A DNA stretch of 50,871 bases from JAICNR01 sp035699465 (GTDB taxonomy: Bacteria; Gemmatimonadota; Gemmatimonadetes; JACCXV01; JAHWKZ01). Each line of letters starts with the position of its first letter. Position 1 is the first letter of the stretch. The translations under genes and the position numbers were made by a program. The notes under the pieces are model-generated. The model saw nothing but the letters and a program-made list of their open reading frames with translations. It was not told the DNA's origin and did no database searches. The stretch covers positions 1 through 50,871 of the forward strand of contig DASSPT010000173.1 in NCBI GenBank assembly GCA_035699465.1, read 5' to 3'. Below are positions 40,186 to 48,274 of the stretch, piece after piece.

Positions 40186-41073
40186 TCACCCGTTGATGAC
40201 CTCGCCGCCGTTGGGATGCAAGACCTGCCCGGTCATGTAGGACGAGTCCTCGCACGCCAGGAACAGGAAGCTCGGCGCGACCTCCTCGGGCTGACCGGCG
40301 CGGCCGAGCGGCACGTCGGTGCCGAACGACGCCACCTTGTCGGCCCGGAACGAGGCGGGGATCAGTGGCGTCCAGATCGGCCCCGGAGCCACCGCGTTGA
40401 CGCGGATGCCGCGCCCCGCCAGGTGCAGCGCGAGCGACCGCGTGAACCCCACGATCGCGCTCTTGGTGGAGGCGTAATCGATCAGGGTGTCGCTCCCGCG
40501 ATATGCGGTCACCGAAGTGGTGTTGACGATCGTCGAGCCTTTCCCCAGATGCGGCAGGGCCGCGCGGGTCATCCAGAAGTACGAGAAGATGTTGGTCCGG
40601 AAGGTGCGCTCGACCTGCTCGCTGGGGATCTCGGCGAAGTCCTCGGTCTCGTGCTGCTCGGCCGCGTTGTTGACGAGGACGTCGATGCCTCCGAGCTCGA
40701 CGAGCGCGGTCTCGACGGCCTGCTCGCAGAAGACGGGATCGCCGATGTCCCCCGCGATCGATACGCAGACCCTGTCCTTCTCCTCGACGAGGCGCCTTGT
40801 CTCGGCGGCGTCCTCGTGCTCGTCGAGATAGACGATCGCGACGTCGGCGCCCTCGGCTGCGAACAGCGCCGCCACCGCGCGGCCGATGCCGCTATCGCCG
40901 CCCGTGATGAGCGCCCGTCGGCCAGCCAGCTTGCCGCTCGGTCGGCGGCTCTCGTCGACCGCGTCCGGCCTCGGCCGCATGCGGTGCTCGAGACCCGGCT
41001 GGCGCTTCTGATGCTGAGGGGGGAAGCCCTCTTTCTTCTTTTTCTCGCTCTTTTTCACCGTCTTGGTCGCCAC
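40186..41073 (-). CDS. Short-chain dehydrogenase, general-stress (GSP39/YdaD) type
   Basis: 295 residues from GTG 41073, with AGGAGG five bases upstream on the minus strand. A Lys-rich N-terminus and FPPQHQKRQPGLE are typical of the Gsp39/YhdF subgroup. The Rossmann nucleotide motif GGDSGIG (58-64), NNAA (135-138) and the catalytic Ser187, Tyr200 and Lys204 (YASTK) are intact, so an NAD(P)-dependent alcohol/aldehyde oxidoreductase is expected. The much longer open frame to 41874 has no second domain and is rejected. It converges on the DUF892 gene, another stress-type protein. The substrate is unknown. Confidence 0.93.
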   Translation of the reverse strand: MATKTVKKSEKKKKEGFPPQHQKRQPGLEHRMRPRPDAVDESRRPSGKLAGRRALITGGDSGIGRAVAALFAAEGADVAIVYLDEHEDAAETRRLVEEKDRVCVSIAGDIGDPVFCEQAVETALVELGGIDVLVNNAAEQHETEDFAEIPSEQVERTFRTNIFSYFWMTRAALPHLGKGSTIVNTTSVTAYRGSDTLIDYASTKSAIVGFTRSLALHLAGRGIRVNAVAPGPIWTPLIPASFRADKVASFGTDVPLGRAGQPEEVAPSFLFLACEDSSYMTGQVLHPNGGEVING

Positions 41074-41362
41074 GCGCCCTCCTAGCCTTCGGGTTCTCCA
41101 CTGACCGACGGAGTATGCGCTGCGCGGGGGCGCAGGGCTGTCGTCCGACTGACATACCTTCCGGGGAGGCGACCGGCAGACGTTCGTGTCGAGGACCTTC
41201 GCGACTCCGCGGAGGTCGGCTTCGACGGCTCGGCTAGAGGGTGCGCTGCGCCCCTGAAAAAGGCGCGATCCCGGCAGGTAAGGCCCCGTACGGCATGGGG
41301 GGGCGGGTCGGCGTACGCTCCAACCAAGGACGGGGTATCCGCATTCAGAGAGGAGGGCTATC

Positions 41363-41668
41363 ATGCCGAGGGCCTGGAGCGCCAAGGACGAGCGGAAGTA
41401 CGAGAAGATCCGCAGGAGCCAGATGGAGGAAGGGACGTCGGAGCAGCGCGCCGAGGAGATCGCCGCCAGGACGGTGAACCGGGATCGGCGCGAGGAGGGA
41501 AGGACGAAGAGCGGACTGAAATCCACGCTGGGCACCGGAAACCCGAACACGCCGCTCGAGGAACGCACGCGGCGTGAGTTGTACAACCGAGCGAAGCATC
41601 TGCACATCGAGGGCCGGAGCGGCATGACCAAGGCCGAGCTCGTGCGCGCGATCCGCAAGCGCGCGTAG
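41363..41668 (+). CDS. Small SAP/Rho-N-domain protein next to the Ku genes
   Basis: 101 residues. A charged N-terminal half (KDERKYEKIRRSQMEEGTSEQRAEEIAARTVNR) is followed by RRELYNRAKHLHIEGRSGMTKAELVRAI, a Rho-N/SAP-like helix-extended-loop-helix that binds nucleic acid. The same segment occurs at the C-terminus of the second Ku protein encoded 2 kb downstream (KQELYDMAQELDIDGRSKM). The SD GAGAGGAGGG is six bases before the ATG. It lies 51 bases before the first Ku gene, so a shared operon and a DNA-end-repair role are likely, though not proven. Confidence 0.8.
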   Translation: MPRAWSAKDERKYEKIRRSQMEEGTSEQRAEEIAARTVNRDRREEGRTKSGLKSTLGTGNPNTPLEERTRRELYNRAKHLHIEGRSGMTKAELVRAIRKRA

Positions 41669-41719
41669 AATTCGATCCACGAGAGCGGACGGAACAGAAG
41701 GGAAAGGAGCTTCGAGGGC

Positions 41720-42502
41720 ATGGCGTCGACGATCTGGAAAGGCGTGATCCGAATCGGCGAGGAATCCGTTCCGGTCAAGCTCCGCTCCGCGGTGACCGAC
41801 CGCTCGGTCCGATTCCGGATCCTGGACGAGTCCGCCGGCGCGCCGGTCGAGCAGCGGATGGTCAATCCCCGCACGGGAAAGGCGGTCGCCTACGACGATA
41901 TCCGCCGCGGAATCGAAACGGAGACCGGCGAGATCGTCATGCTCGACGAGAAGGAGCTCTCCGAGCTCGAGCCGAAAGAGTCCCGGGACATCGAGATCAT
42001 CCGGGTCGTGCCGAAAGAGGCGATCGATCATCGCTGGTACGTGCGTCCCTACTGGCTCGCGCCCGACGGGGACTCGCCCGAGTACTTCGCGCTCGCGAAG
42101 GCTCTGGAGGAAGACGGTCGCGAAGCGGTGGCGCGCTGGACGATGCGGAAGAAGGAATACCAGGGCGCGCTCCGCCCCCGCGACGGCTACCTGATGCTGA
42201 TCACGCTCCGGCACGCGAGCGAGGTCGTCTCCGCCGCCGAGCTGGAGGGCCCGACGGGCAGGGAGCTCGATCCGCGCGAGCGGAAGATGGCCGCGCAGCT
42301 GGTCGAGGCGCTGTCCGGGGACTTCGAGCCCGAGCAGTACGAGGACGAGTACCGGAAGCGCGTCGAGGAGCTGATCGAGGCGAAGGCCAGCGGCAAGCGG
42401 ATCCGCCTCGAGCCGAAGCGCGAGCGCAAGGCCCCTGCGGACCTGACCGCGGCGCTCGAGAAGAGCCTCGCCGCCGCCCGGAAGGAGCGCTCCGTTGCCT
42501 GA
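41720..42502 (+). CDS. ku: Ku protein, first paralogue
   Basis: 260 residues of the bacterial Ku core. Begins MASTIWKGVIRIGEESVPVKLRSAV, the usual start of the beta-barrel that rings DNA ends, and continues with RFRILDESAGAPVEQRMVNPRTGKAV, then RWYVRPYWLAPDGDSPEYFALAKALEE and the C-terminal arm. It binds broken DNA ends in non-homologous end joining and normally recruits LigD. The C-terminal region is basic (RIRLEPKRERKAPADL) and lacks the SAP domain of its neighbour. The stop overlaps the TTG of the second Ku gene by eight bases. No ligD lies in the window. Confidence 0.95.
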   Translation: MASTIWKGVIRIGEESVPVKLRSAVTDRSVRFRILDESAGAPVEQRMVNPRTGKAVAYDDIRRGIETETGEIVMLDEKELSELEPKESRDIEIIRVVPKEAIDHRWYVRPYWLAPDGDSPEYFALAKALEEDGREAVARWTMRKKEYQGALRPRDGYLMLITLRHASEVVSAAELEGPTGRELDPRERKMAAQLVEALSGDFEPEQYEDEYRKRVEELIEAKASGKRIRLEPKRERKAPADLTAALEKSLAAARKERSVA

Positions 42503-43568
42503 GCGCGACGAGGAGCGGGGCGAGGAGCAGCAGGACGGATACCGTCCCTTCTGGTCGGGAACGATCACGTTCGGGCTGGTGTCCGTGCCGGTCGACCTGC
42601 TGCCGGCGAATCGTCCCCGCCGGGTCTCCCTGCGCATGCTCGCGCCCGACGGCACCCCCCTGAAGCGGGAGTACTGGAGCAAGGGCGCCAAGGAGGCGGT
42701 GGAGACGGAGAACACCGTCCACGCGTATGAGCTCGACGACGGCAGGTTCGTGGAGGTGACGGACGAGGAGCTCGAGGAGCTCGCGCCCCGAAAGACCCGC
42801 GAGATCGACCTCCGGCTCTTCGTCGACGAGCAAGAGCTCGATCCCGTCTTCTTCGAGCGGGCCTACTTCCTGGCGCCTTCCAAGGGCGCCAACAAGCCGT
42901 ACAGGCTGCTCGTCTCGGCCATGGAGTCCACCGGCAAGGCCGGCATCGCGACGTTCGTCATGCGGGAGCGGGAATACCTGGTGGCGATCATCGCGGAGAA
43001 CGGTCTTCTGCGGGCGGAGACGATGCGGTTCGCCGACGAGATCCGCTCCCCCGAGGACGCCGAGCTGCCGAAGCCGAAGAAGGTCGACAAGAAGGAAGTT
43101 CGGCGCTTCGCGAAGGCCCTCGGGGGGCTTTTCGAGGACGAGCTGGACCCCGACGAGCTCGAGGACAAGAGGTCACGCGGCATCGAGAAGCTCGTCCGGT
43201 CGAAGCTGAGCGCCGGGAAGGACGTCGTGAAGGCGCCGGCCGATGAGGAGCGGCCAGCGGAGGGTGCGCTCGGCACCGAGGACCGCCTGGTCATCGACCT
43301 CATGGAAGAGCTGAAGCGGCGGATGAAGGGGGTGGCAGCCGAGGAGAAGGAACCCGCGGGTGCCGAGGGACCGAGGAAGCCCGCCCGCGCGGCCTCGAAG
43401 AAGAGCCGCTCGAAGGGGCGGTCCGCGGCGGCGCCGAAGAGCCGGGACGACGATCTCGAGTCGCGCTCCAAGCAGGAGCTCTACGACATGGCGCAGGAGC
43501 TCGACATCGATGGGCGGAGCAAGATGACGAAGAAGGAGCTCATCCGCGCGATCCTGAAGGCTGGTTGA
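42495..43568 (+). CDS. ku: Ku protein, second paralogue with C-terminal SAP-like domain
   Basis: 357 residues from TTG 42495. The Ku core begins FWSGTITFGLVSVPVDLLPANRPRRVSLRML and runs to about residue 245, clearly diverged from the first Ku. Then follows a Lys/Ala/Glu-rich linker (about 246-320; KKSRSKGRSAAAPKSRDDD) and the domain SRSKQELYDMAQELDIDGRS-KMTKKELIRAI, which matches the small gene at 41363-41668. The two adjacent Ku genes may form a heterodimer, as reported for some soil bacteria with several Ku copies. Each half shows the expected Ku barrel elements. The long flexible tail is likely to add DNA contacts. Confidence 0.94.
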   Translation: MPERDEERGEEQQDGYRPFWSGTITFGLVSVPVDLLPANRPRRVSLRMLAPDGTPLKREYWSKGAKEAVETENTVHAYELDDGRFVEVTDEELEELAPRKTREIDLRLFVDEQELDPVFFERAYFLAPSKGANKPYRLLVSAMESTGKAGIATFVMREREYLVAIIAENGLLRAETMRFADEIRSPEDAELPKPKKVDKKEVRRFAKALGGLFEDELDPDELEDKRSRGIEKLVRSKLSAGKDVVKAPADEERPAEGALGTEDRLVIDLMEELKRRMKGVAAEEKEPAGAEGPRKPARAASKKSRSKGRSAAAPKSRDDDLESRSKQELYDMAQELDIDGRSKMTKKELIRAILKAG

Positions 43569-43660
43569 TCCGGGGCTACCTTTACGTACTGATAATCTAT
43601 GCAAAGATACTCATATCCACCAAACTATCCAGACCACGTAGGCAAATCTATCGCTGTATA

Positions 43661-43688
43661 TTGAAAACCAGCGATCTCCGCCTATACT
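43661..43688 (+). promoter_or_regulatory. Sigma-70 promoter of the first Crp/Fnr-type gene
   Basis: TTGAAA (43661-43666), 16-base spacer, TATACT (43683-43688), in an AT-rich block (43569-43720) unlike the rest of the window. Just after the expected start is CCGGTG-TC-CACCGG (43695-43708), a 6-bp inverted repeat that could be an operator, perhaps for autoregulation. Confidence 0.75.
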
Positions 43689-43864
43689 CATAATCCGGTG
43701 TCCACCGGGTTAGACAGGCGGCGTCCTCGATGGGGTTCATTCCTGCGAGGTCGCCGGAACCTCTGGCGCGCATTCCCGAGTGCATCTGGCCTTGGCGCGC
43801 CGCTTGCATTTCCGAGGGGCATTCCAAAATGGGCATGTTCCCCTCCGGACGAAAGGGGCAGACG

Positions 43865-44593
43865 ATGGCCGTTTCCCCACAGATGCTATCCGAGTGCAGG
43901 ACCCTATCCGGTCTCAGTCCCGCGACGCTGGAAGCGATCAGCGAGTACGCCAGGCAGGTCGAGTTCCGTCCAGGCGAGCGTCTGATCCCGCTGGGGCAGC
44001 CGCCCCAGCGTCTGTTGATCCTGACGTACGGACTCGCGAAGCTGGTCGGCGTATCGATCAGCGGGCATGAGCGCATCCTCAGCATCTACCGCCCTCACGA
44101 CATGGTCGGCCCGGGAGTCCTCATGGACAACCTCGAGAACGAGCACGAAGTGGCCGCCATGAGCCAGGTGACCGCGGTAGCGATCAGCCGACGCGATCTG
44201 CTGATCATCGGACGCTCGCATCCTTCGCTCATCATGGCCCTGGCCAAGGAAGTCTCCCGTCAGCTGGTCGCCATGACCGAGCGGGTGATGACGGCGACAT
44301 CGGCCGAGGTGCCTGTGCGGCTCTCACAGCTCCTGCTGGAGTTCGCCGACGGCAACGGCGCGGTGGCGGACGCTTTCGTGCCGCTGGCGCACCCGCTGAC
44401 CCACGAGTCCATGGCGCAGATCATCGGCGCCAGCCGGCCGCACACGTCCACCGTGCTGCGGGACCTCGAGGGATTCGGCGCGGTCCAGCGCCGCAGCGGC
44501 CGGGGACTTCTCGTCCGGCCGGCGCGCCTGAAGCAGATCGTCGACGACGGAGATTTCGGCGCCGCCAGGGAACAGCTGCCGCTGAGCGCCTGA
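43865..44593 (+). CDS. Crp/Fnr-family transcription regulator, paralogue 1
   Basis: 242 residues from ATG 43865 (an in-frame ATG at 43829 is possible). The N-terminal cyclic-nucleotide-like beta-roll (about 15-120) reads FRPGERLIPLGQPPQRLLILTYGLAKLVG, then YRPHDMVGPGVLMDN. It lacks the RSA motif that binds cAMP and has no FNR Cys set, so its signal is unknown. A long dimerisation helix follows, then the winged HTH with HESMAQIIGASRPHTSTVLRDLE. It is read from the promoter at 43661-43688 with a leader of about 170 bases. Two close paralogues follow in the window. Confidence 0.92.
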   Translation: MAVSPQMLSECRTLSGLSPATLEAISEYARQVEFRPGERLIPLGQPPQRLLILTYGLAKLVGVSISGHERILSIYRPHDMVGPGVLMDNLENEHEVAAMSQVTAVAISRRDLLIIGRSHPSLIMALAKEVSRQLVAMTERVMTATSAEVPVRLSQLLLEFADGNGAVADAFVPLAHPLTHESMAQIIGASRPHTSTVLRDLEGFGAVQRRSGRGLLVRPARLKQIVDDGDFGAAREQLPLSA

Positions 44594-44612
44594 AGCTCGG
44601 GCAAAATCCGCT

Positions 44613-45365
44613 ATGATCGATCCGGAGCTCCTTCGAGGGGTTCCCTCGTTCGCCGAAGTGCCCGGGGCGGGGCTGCAGAGCCTCGCCCGCGAGGCGCGCG
44701 AGGTGGAATACGGCCCCGGCGACCGGATCATCCCCCTCATAAAGCCGCCCGAACAGGTGTTCATTCTCCTCGAGGGGCTGGTCAAGCTGGTCGGCGTCTC
44801 CCAGTCCGGGAACGAGAGGATCGTGTACGTGTTCCGGCCCGGGGAGGTGCTGGGATCGCGGGTCCTCCTGGACGTCAGCCCCGAATCCGCCTACGAGAGC
44901 GTGGCGATGCAGAAAGTGCGGGCGCTGGCGGTCCACAAGGCCGACTTCGTGCGCGTCGCCGAGGAGCACCCCGAGCTGCTCCTCGCCGTGACGCGCGAGT
45001 TCGCCCGGCGACTCGGGGGGCTGACTACCCGGATGCTCGCCGCGATGTCGGAGGAGGTCCCGATCCGCCTCGGTCAGCTTTTGATCGACTTCGCTTCCAA
45101 GGATGGACGGGAGGAGGATTTCGTGCCCCTGAGCTACCCCCTCACCCACGAGGCGATGGCGCAGATCATCGGCGCCAGCCGGCCACACACCTCGTCGGTG
45201 CTCGGGAACCTCGAGCTGCAGGGGGTGCTGCGCCGGCGGAGCGATCGCGGTCTTCTGGTGTGCCCCGCGCGTCTCGAGCGGATGGTTCGCGGTGAAGAGA
45301 TGACCGCGAGCGTACCCGCCGGACCTAGGAAGGCCAGAAGATCGGAATCAGGATCGTCGCCGTGA
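44613..45365 (+). CDS. Crp/Fnr-family transcription regulator, paralogue 2
   Basis: 250 residues. Effector domain FSEVPGAG-like start, then EYGPGDRIIPLIKPPEQVFILLEGLVKLVG and VYVFRPGEVLGSRVLLDVSPESAY, again without the cAMP-binding Arg-Ser pair. The HTH reads HEAMAQIIGASRPHTSSVLGNLE, nearly identical to the first paralogue, so both probably read related DNA sites. It starts 19 bases after the first gene with no visible terminator between them. Its last 41 bases overlap tail to tail with the SLC13 transporter gene on the other strand, and the last 25 residues are a basic tail unlike its paralogues. Confidence 0.92.
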   Translation: MIDPELLRGVPSFAEVPGAGLQSLAREAREVEYGPGDRIIPLIKPPEQVFILLEGLVKLVGVSQSGNERIVYVFRPGEVLGSRVLLDVSPESAYESVAMQKVRALAVHKADFVRVAEEHPELLLAVTREFARRLGGLTTRMLAAMSEEVPIRLGQLLIDFASKDGREEDFVPLSYPLTHEAMAQIIGASRPHTSSVLGNLELQGVLRRRSDRGLLVCPARLERMVRGEEMTASVPAGPRKARRSESGSSP

Positions 45366-47100
45366 TGAGAAGCAGCAGATTCAGCGGTCCGCCCACCTTC
45401 GTGTAGTCCGAGAACTTGTACCCGCCGGGGCCGTAGATCAGCGTGTTCGTCTGGTAGCCTATGGGCGTCATGAAGTCGGCGGAAGCCCCCAGCATGACGG
45501 CGATCAAAAGGGCGTACGGGTTCATCCCCAGGTCCTGAGCCGTCACGAGCGCGATCGGGGTCAGGACTACGGCCGTCGCGTTGTTCGACATGATGGACGT
45601 CAGAATGGACGTCATCAGGTAGAAGGCCCCCACGACCGCCCGGTCGCCGTGCGGCCCGAAGACGGACGCCACGTGGTGAGCCAGCCAGGAGGCCGCCCCT
45701 GTCTTGTCCATCGCGATCCCGAGTGGTATCGCGCCCGCCAGGAGCAGGACCACCATCCAGTCCATCTCCTCGTACACCTCTTCGAGCTTGACGCAACCCG
45801 TGAACAGCATGAGGAGGACTCCTGTCATCGCCGCCGGCATGACCGGGGCCAGCCCGGAGCCCGCAGCCACCACGACACCCAGAAGGATCAGCACCGCGAA
45901 CAGCGCACGCGGGCGCGGGCCGGCGGGCGGCTTGACCTCGTTGAGGGGAACCATGCCCGTCTCCTCGGTGAGGGACTCCAAGGCGGGCGCCCCTCCGTGG
46001 ACGAGCAGCAGATCGCCGGGCTCGATCCGGACCTCGACGAGCCGCTCTCGCTCCGTGCGCCCGTGGTGCTGGATCGCGAGCACGGTCGCGTCGTAGCGCT
46101 GCTGGAAGCGCGCCTCTTTGAGTGTCCTGCCGACGAGCGGAGAGGCTGGGGCCACCAGGATCTCGGCCAGACGGGCGTCTCCGGTGGCGAGATTGACGGG
46201 CGCCTGCCGGACGACGGGGGTGTCCAGCTTCTCTTTCTCCGCGAGACGCAGAAGGTTGCGCGAATGCCCCTGCGCGTATAGCACGTCCCCGGGGGTCACC
46301 CGCCGGTTCGCCACTGGACCCCAGAGGGAGCGCGCCGCCCGCCGCAGTCCGAGGATCGACACGCCGTACATCTCACCCCACCGCACCTCGGCGAACGTCT
46401 TACCCGCAGCCGGTGAGTCGGGCCGCACGTGAAGCTCGGTCATGAACTCGCGGACGTCGTACTTGCCGGTCAGGTCGGTCTGCCCGGGACGGCGTGGCAT
46501 GATCGCCCGTCCCACCGTGAACAAATACAGGAGTCCTACGGCACAGTAGATGAGCCCTATCGGGGCGATCGAGAACAGATGGAGGTCATCGAATCCCCGC
46601 TCCCGCGCCATCCCGTTGACGACCAGGTTCGTAGATGTCCCGATCAGCGTCACGGTCCCCCCCAGGATGGCCGCAAACGACAGCGGCATCAGGAATCGCG
46701 AAGGAGGCTCTCCGGTCTGCTGGGCAACCGCCAGGAAGACCGGCAGAAATACCACCACGACCGGGGTATTGTTGAGGAACGCGGAGACCGGGGCGACGAT
46801 GCAGCAGAGAAGGATGAGCTTGGAGTCCGGTCCGCCGAGGCGAGCGGACTGAGCCCAGCGCCCGATGGCTGCGATCGCGCCAGTCTTGAGGAGCCCGATC
46901 GACAGAACCAGCATGGCCGCGACCGTGATCGTTGCCTCGTTGCTGAATCCCGATATCGCCTCCCCCGGCTCGAGGATGCCGGCAACGAGCAGTACGACGG
47001 GGATCGAGAGCGCGACCTGGTCGACCGGGAACTTCTCGGTGATGAAGAGGGCCAGCGCTGCGAGAATGACGGCGAAGACGATCGCCATTTCCAACGTCAA
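45325..47100 (-). CDS. SLC13/DASS-family transporter with two TrkA-C-like domains
   Basis: 591 residues. I prefer TTG 47100, which has AGGAG six bases upstream on the minus strand; ATG 47088 is the alternative. Hydrophobic helices in two halves flank two cytoplasmic TrkA-C-like (RCK) domains at about 208-290 and 300-375 (SPAAGKTFAEVRWG and SPLVGRTLKEARFQQ). NNTPVVVVFLP and SNNATAVVLTPIAL carry the paired SNT/NNT signatures of sodium-coupled di- and tricarboxylate or sulfate carriers. The substrate is not decidable; proteins with this RCK insert are often annotated as sulfate or citrate permeases. It converges on the second Crp/Fnr-type gene. Confidence 0.9.
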   Translation of the reverse strand: MTLEMAIVFAVILAALALFITEKFPVDQVALSIPVVLLVAGILEPGEAISGFSNEATITVAAMLVLSIGLLKTGAIAAIGRWAQSARLGGPDSKLILLCCIVAPVSAFLNNTPVVVVFLPVFLAVAQQTGEPPSRFLMPLSFAAILGGTVTLIGTSTNLVVNGMARERGFDDLHLFSIAPIGLIYCAVGLLYLFTVGRAIMPRRPGQTDLTGKYDVREFMTELHVRPDSPAAGKTFAEVRWGEMYGVSILGLRRAARSLWGPVANRRVTPGDVLYAQGHSRNLLRLAEKEKLDTPVVRQAPVNLATGDARLAEILVAPASPLVGRTLKEARFQQRYDATVLAIQHHGRTERERLVEVRIEPGDLLLVHGGAPALESLTEETGMVPLNEVKPPAGPRPRALFAVLILLGVVVAAGSGLAPVMPAAMTGVLLMLFTGCVKLEEVYEEMDWMVVLLLAGAIPLGIAMDKTGAASWLAHHVASVFGPHGDRAVVGAFYLMTSILTSIMSNNATAVVLTPIALVTAQDLGMNPYALLIAVMLGASADFMTPIGYQTNTLIYGPGGYKFSDYTKVGGPLNLLLLITATILIPIFWPS

Positions 47101-47192
47101 AGCCGACTCCTGCCGGGGCCGAAGGAGCGTCCGCGAGCGCCCAATATATAGCGGCCCGCGACGACACCGGTGCGAGGGGGGCGGACTGTCGG

Positions 47193-47220
47193 TTGACAAT
47201 CGGTACGTCTTGAGTATGCT
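47193..47220 (+). promoter_or_regulatory. Sigma-70 promoter of the PqqD-like gene
   Basis: Perfect -35 TTGACA (47193-47198), 16-base spacer, TATGCT (47215-47220). The predicted start is near 47227, giving a leader of about 140 bases. Confidence 0.75.
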
Positions 47221-47230
47221 TTAAGGTTCC

Positions 47231-47306
47231 AAGGGTGCCCCGACGGCGCCTTTGTCAGATTTCTGATTGATCCCGTTCTGAGAAACGGCTAAGGTCGAGT
47301 TTCTCA
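47231..47306 (+). promoter_or_regulatory. Cluster of inverted repeats in the PqqD-like gene leader
   Basis: Three complementary pairs lie in a row: AAGGGTGCC/GGCGCCTTT (about 47231-47253, with G-U pairs), TCAGA/TCTGA (47255-47266) and TGAGAAAC/GTTTCTCA (47279-47306, 12-base gap). They follow the promoter start point and precede the RBS GGAGG (47358-47362). They could be operators for dimeric regulators such as the Crp/Fnr paralogues, or folded mRNA. Confidence 0.45.
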
Positions 47307-47367
47307 CGGATGTGGAAACCGCCGCCTCGGTACCAGGCCATCCGAGCGGGCCATGCTGGAGGCTGTC

Positions 47368-47961
47368 ATGAACGTACGTGTAGACGAGAACCGGTTCCTG
47401 AGCGTCCCTTGCGAACCCGAGGAACGGGTCGTCTTCGATCGTCAGGAGAAGAAGTACCATCTGCTTCGAGAATCGGCCGCTCGGTTGTGGGACGAGATCG
47501 GGGAGGGCGGAGCGTTCGACCTCGCCACCGTGACCTCCGAGGCGGAGGATCCCCTGGCTCAGCTGGTGGATGCGGGTCTCGTCTCGATCGAGCCCGACCA
47601 GACGGCTCCCCGCGGCATCACGCGGCGGGTGTGGTTGACCCGGACCGGCAAGGCTTCGGCCGCGGCGATCGTCCTGCCGCTCGTCGCGACGATCGCGACG
47701 CCGCGGTTCGTGCTCGGTCAAGCGGACGTGAGCATCGTCGATCTGAACGAAGAGCCAACCGCTGTCGTCGAGGAGACGACCGAGGAGCTCGAGAAGCTGA
47801 CCGCGACGGAACGCCGGAGGCTGAAGAGGGAACAGCGCAAGCGGGAGCAAGGCGAGGGCACCACGCCGACGTACGAGCAGCCGATCGTGGGCACGCCGAC
47901 CACGCCGCAGGATACCACGTCGTCGTTGAGCGGGTACTTCCGTCGTCGACGGGAGGACTGA
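47368..47961 (+). CDS. PqqD-like protein with membrane/Tat-like segment
   Basis: 197 residues from ATG 47368, with TGGAGG upstream. Residues 1-80 fit the PqqD winged-helix fold: FLSVPCEPEERVVFDRQEKKYHLLRESAARLWDEIGEGG, then LVDAGLVSIEP. Such domains bind leader peptides for radical SAM enzymes. A segment TRRVWLTRTGKASAAAIVLPLVATIATP (about 87-114) looks like a Tat-type or membrane-inserting helix. The rest is charged coiled-coil (EEPTAVVEETTEELEKLTATERRRLKRE) and a Thr/Pro-rich tail. No radical SAM enzyme or precursor peptide is nearby. An orphan peptide-chaperone role is possible; function is unknown. Confidence 0.7.
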   Translation: MNVRVDENRFLSVPCEPEERVVFDRQEKKYHLLRESAARLWDEIGEGGAFDLATVTSEAEDPLAQLVDAGLVSIEPDQTAPRGITRRVWLTRTGKASAAAIVLPLVATIATPRFVLGQADVSIVDLNEEPTAVVEETTEELEKLTATERRRLKREQRKREQGEGTTPTYEQPIVGTPTTPQDTTSSLSGYFRRRRED

Positions 47962-48274
47962 GACGAGCGAGCCCCCCCGATTCGCAGAATCGTTCTCCGG
48001 CTAGATCGGTTCGCGATCTAGCCGGTTTCGTTTTCGGACATTACCGGCGCCCGCTCGATGGATGATCCTAGGACCAACGATGCCCGAAAACACGAACGGG
48101 GCGTCTAACCGGACTCGAGCTTCCGGTGACACCCCGCATCGTGGCAGAACCCCACATCCCCACTTCCACCCAACGCCCGGATTCTAGGCCGCCGGCGGGC
48201 CTCGAGATATAAGAAATCGTACAACCACGCCCGACACGCTCGCTACGCCTCTATCGTGGGCATATCTTGGCTCG
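47962..48274. other. Intergenic region before the carboxyltransferase gene
   Basis: About 310 bases without a gene. It contains the terminator at 47997-48034. The remaining 240 bases show no convincing promoter, tRNA or riboswitch. An imperfect GC-rich palindrome GGCCGCCGGCGGGCC sits near 48187-48201. Confidence 0.5.
47997..48034 (+). terminator. Intrinsic terminator of the PqqD-like gene
   Basis: CCGGCTAGATCG (47997-48008), loop GTTCG, CGATCTAGCCGG (48014-48025), then TTTCGTTTT. A perfect 12-bp stem with a U-rich tail, 36 bases after the stop. Confidence 0.9.

Noticed and set aside
41074..41874. 267-residue N-terminal extension of the SDR
   Set aside because: The GTG at 41073 has a perfect AGGAGG and opens the known family N-terminus; the extension overlaps two plus-strand genes.
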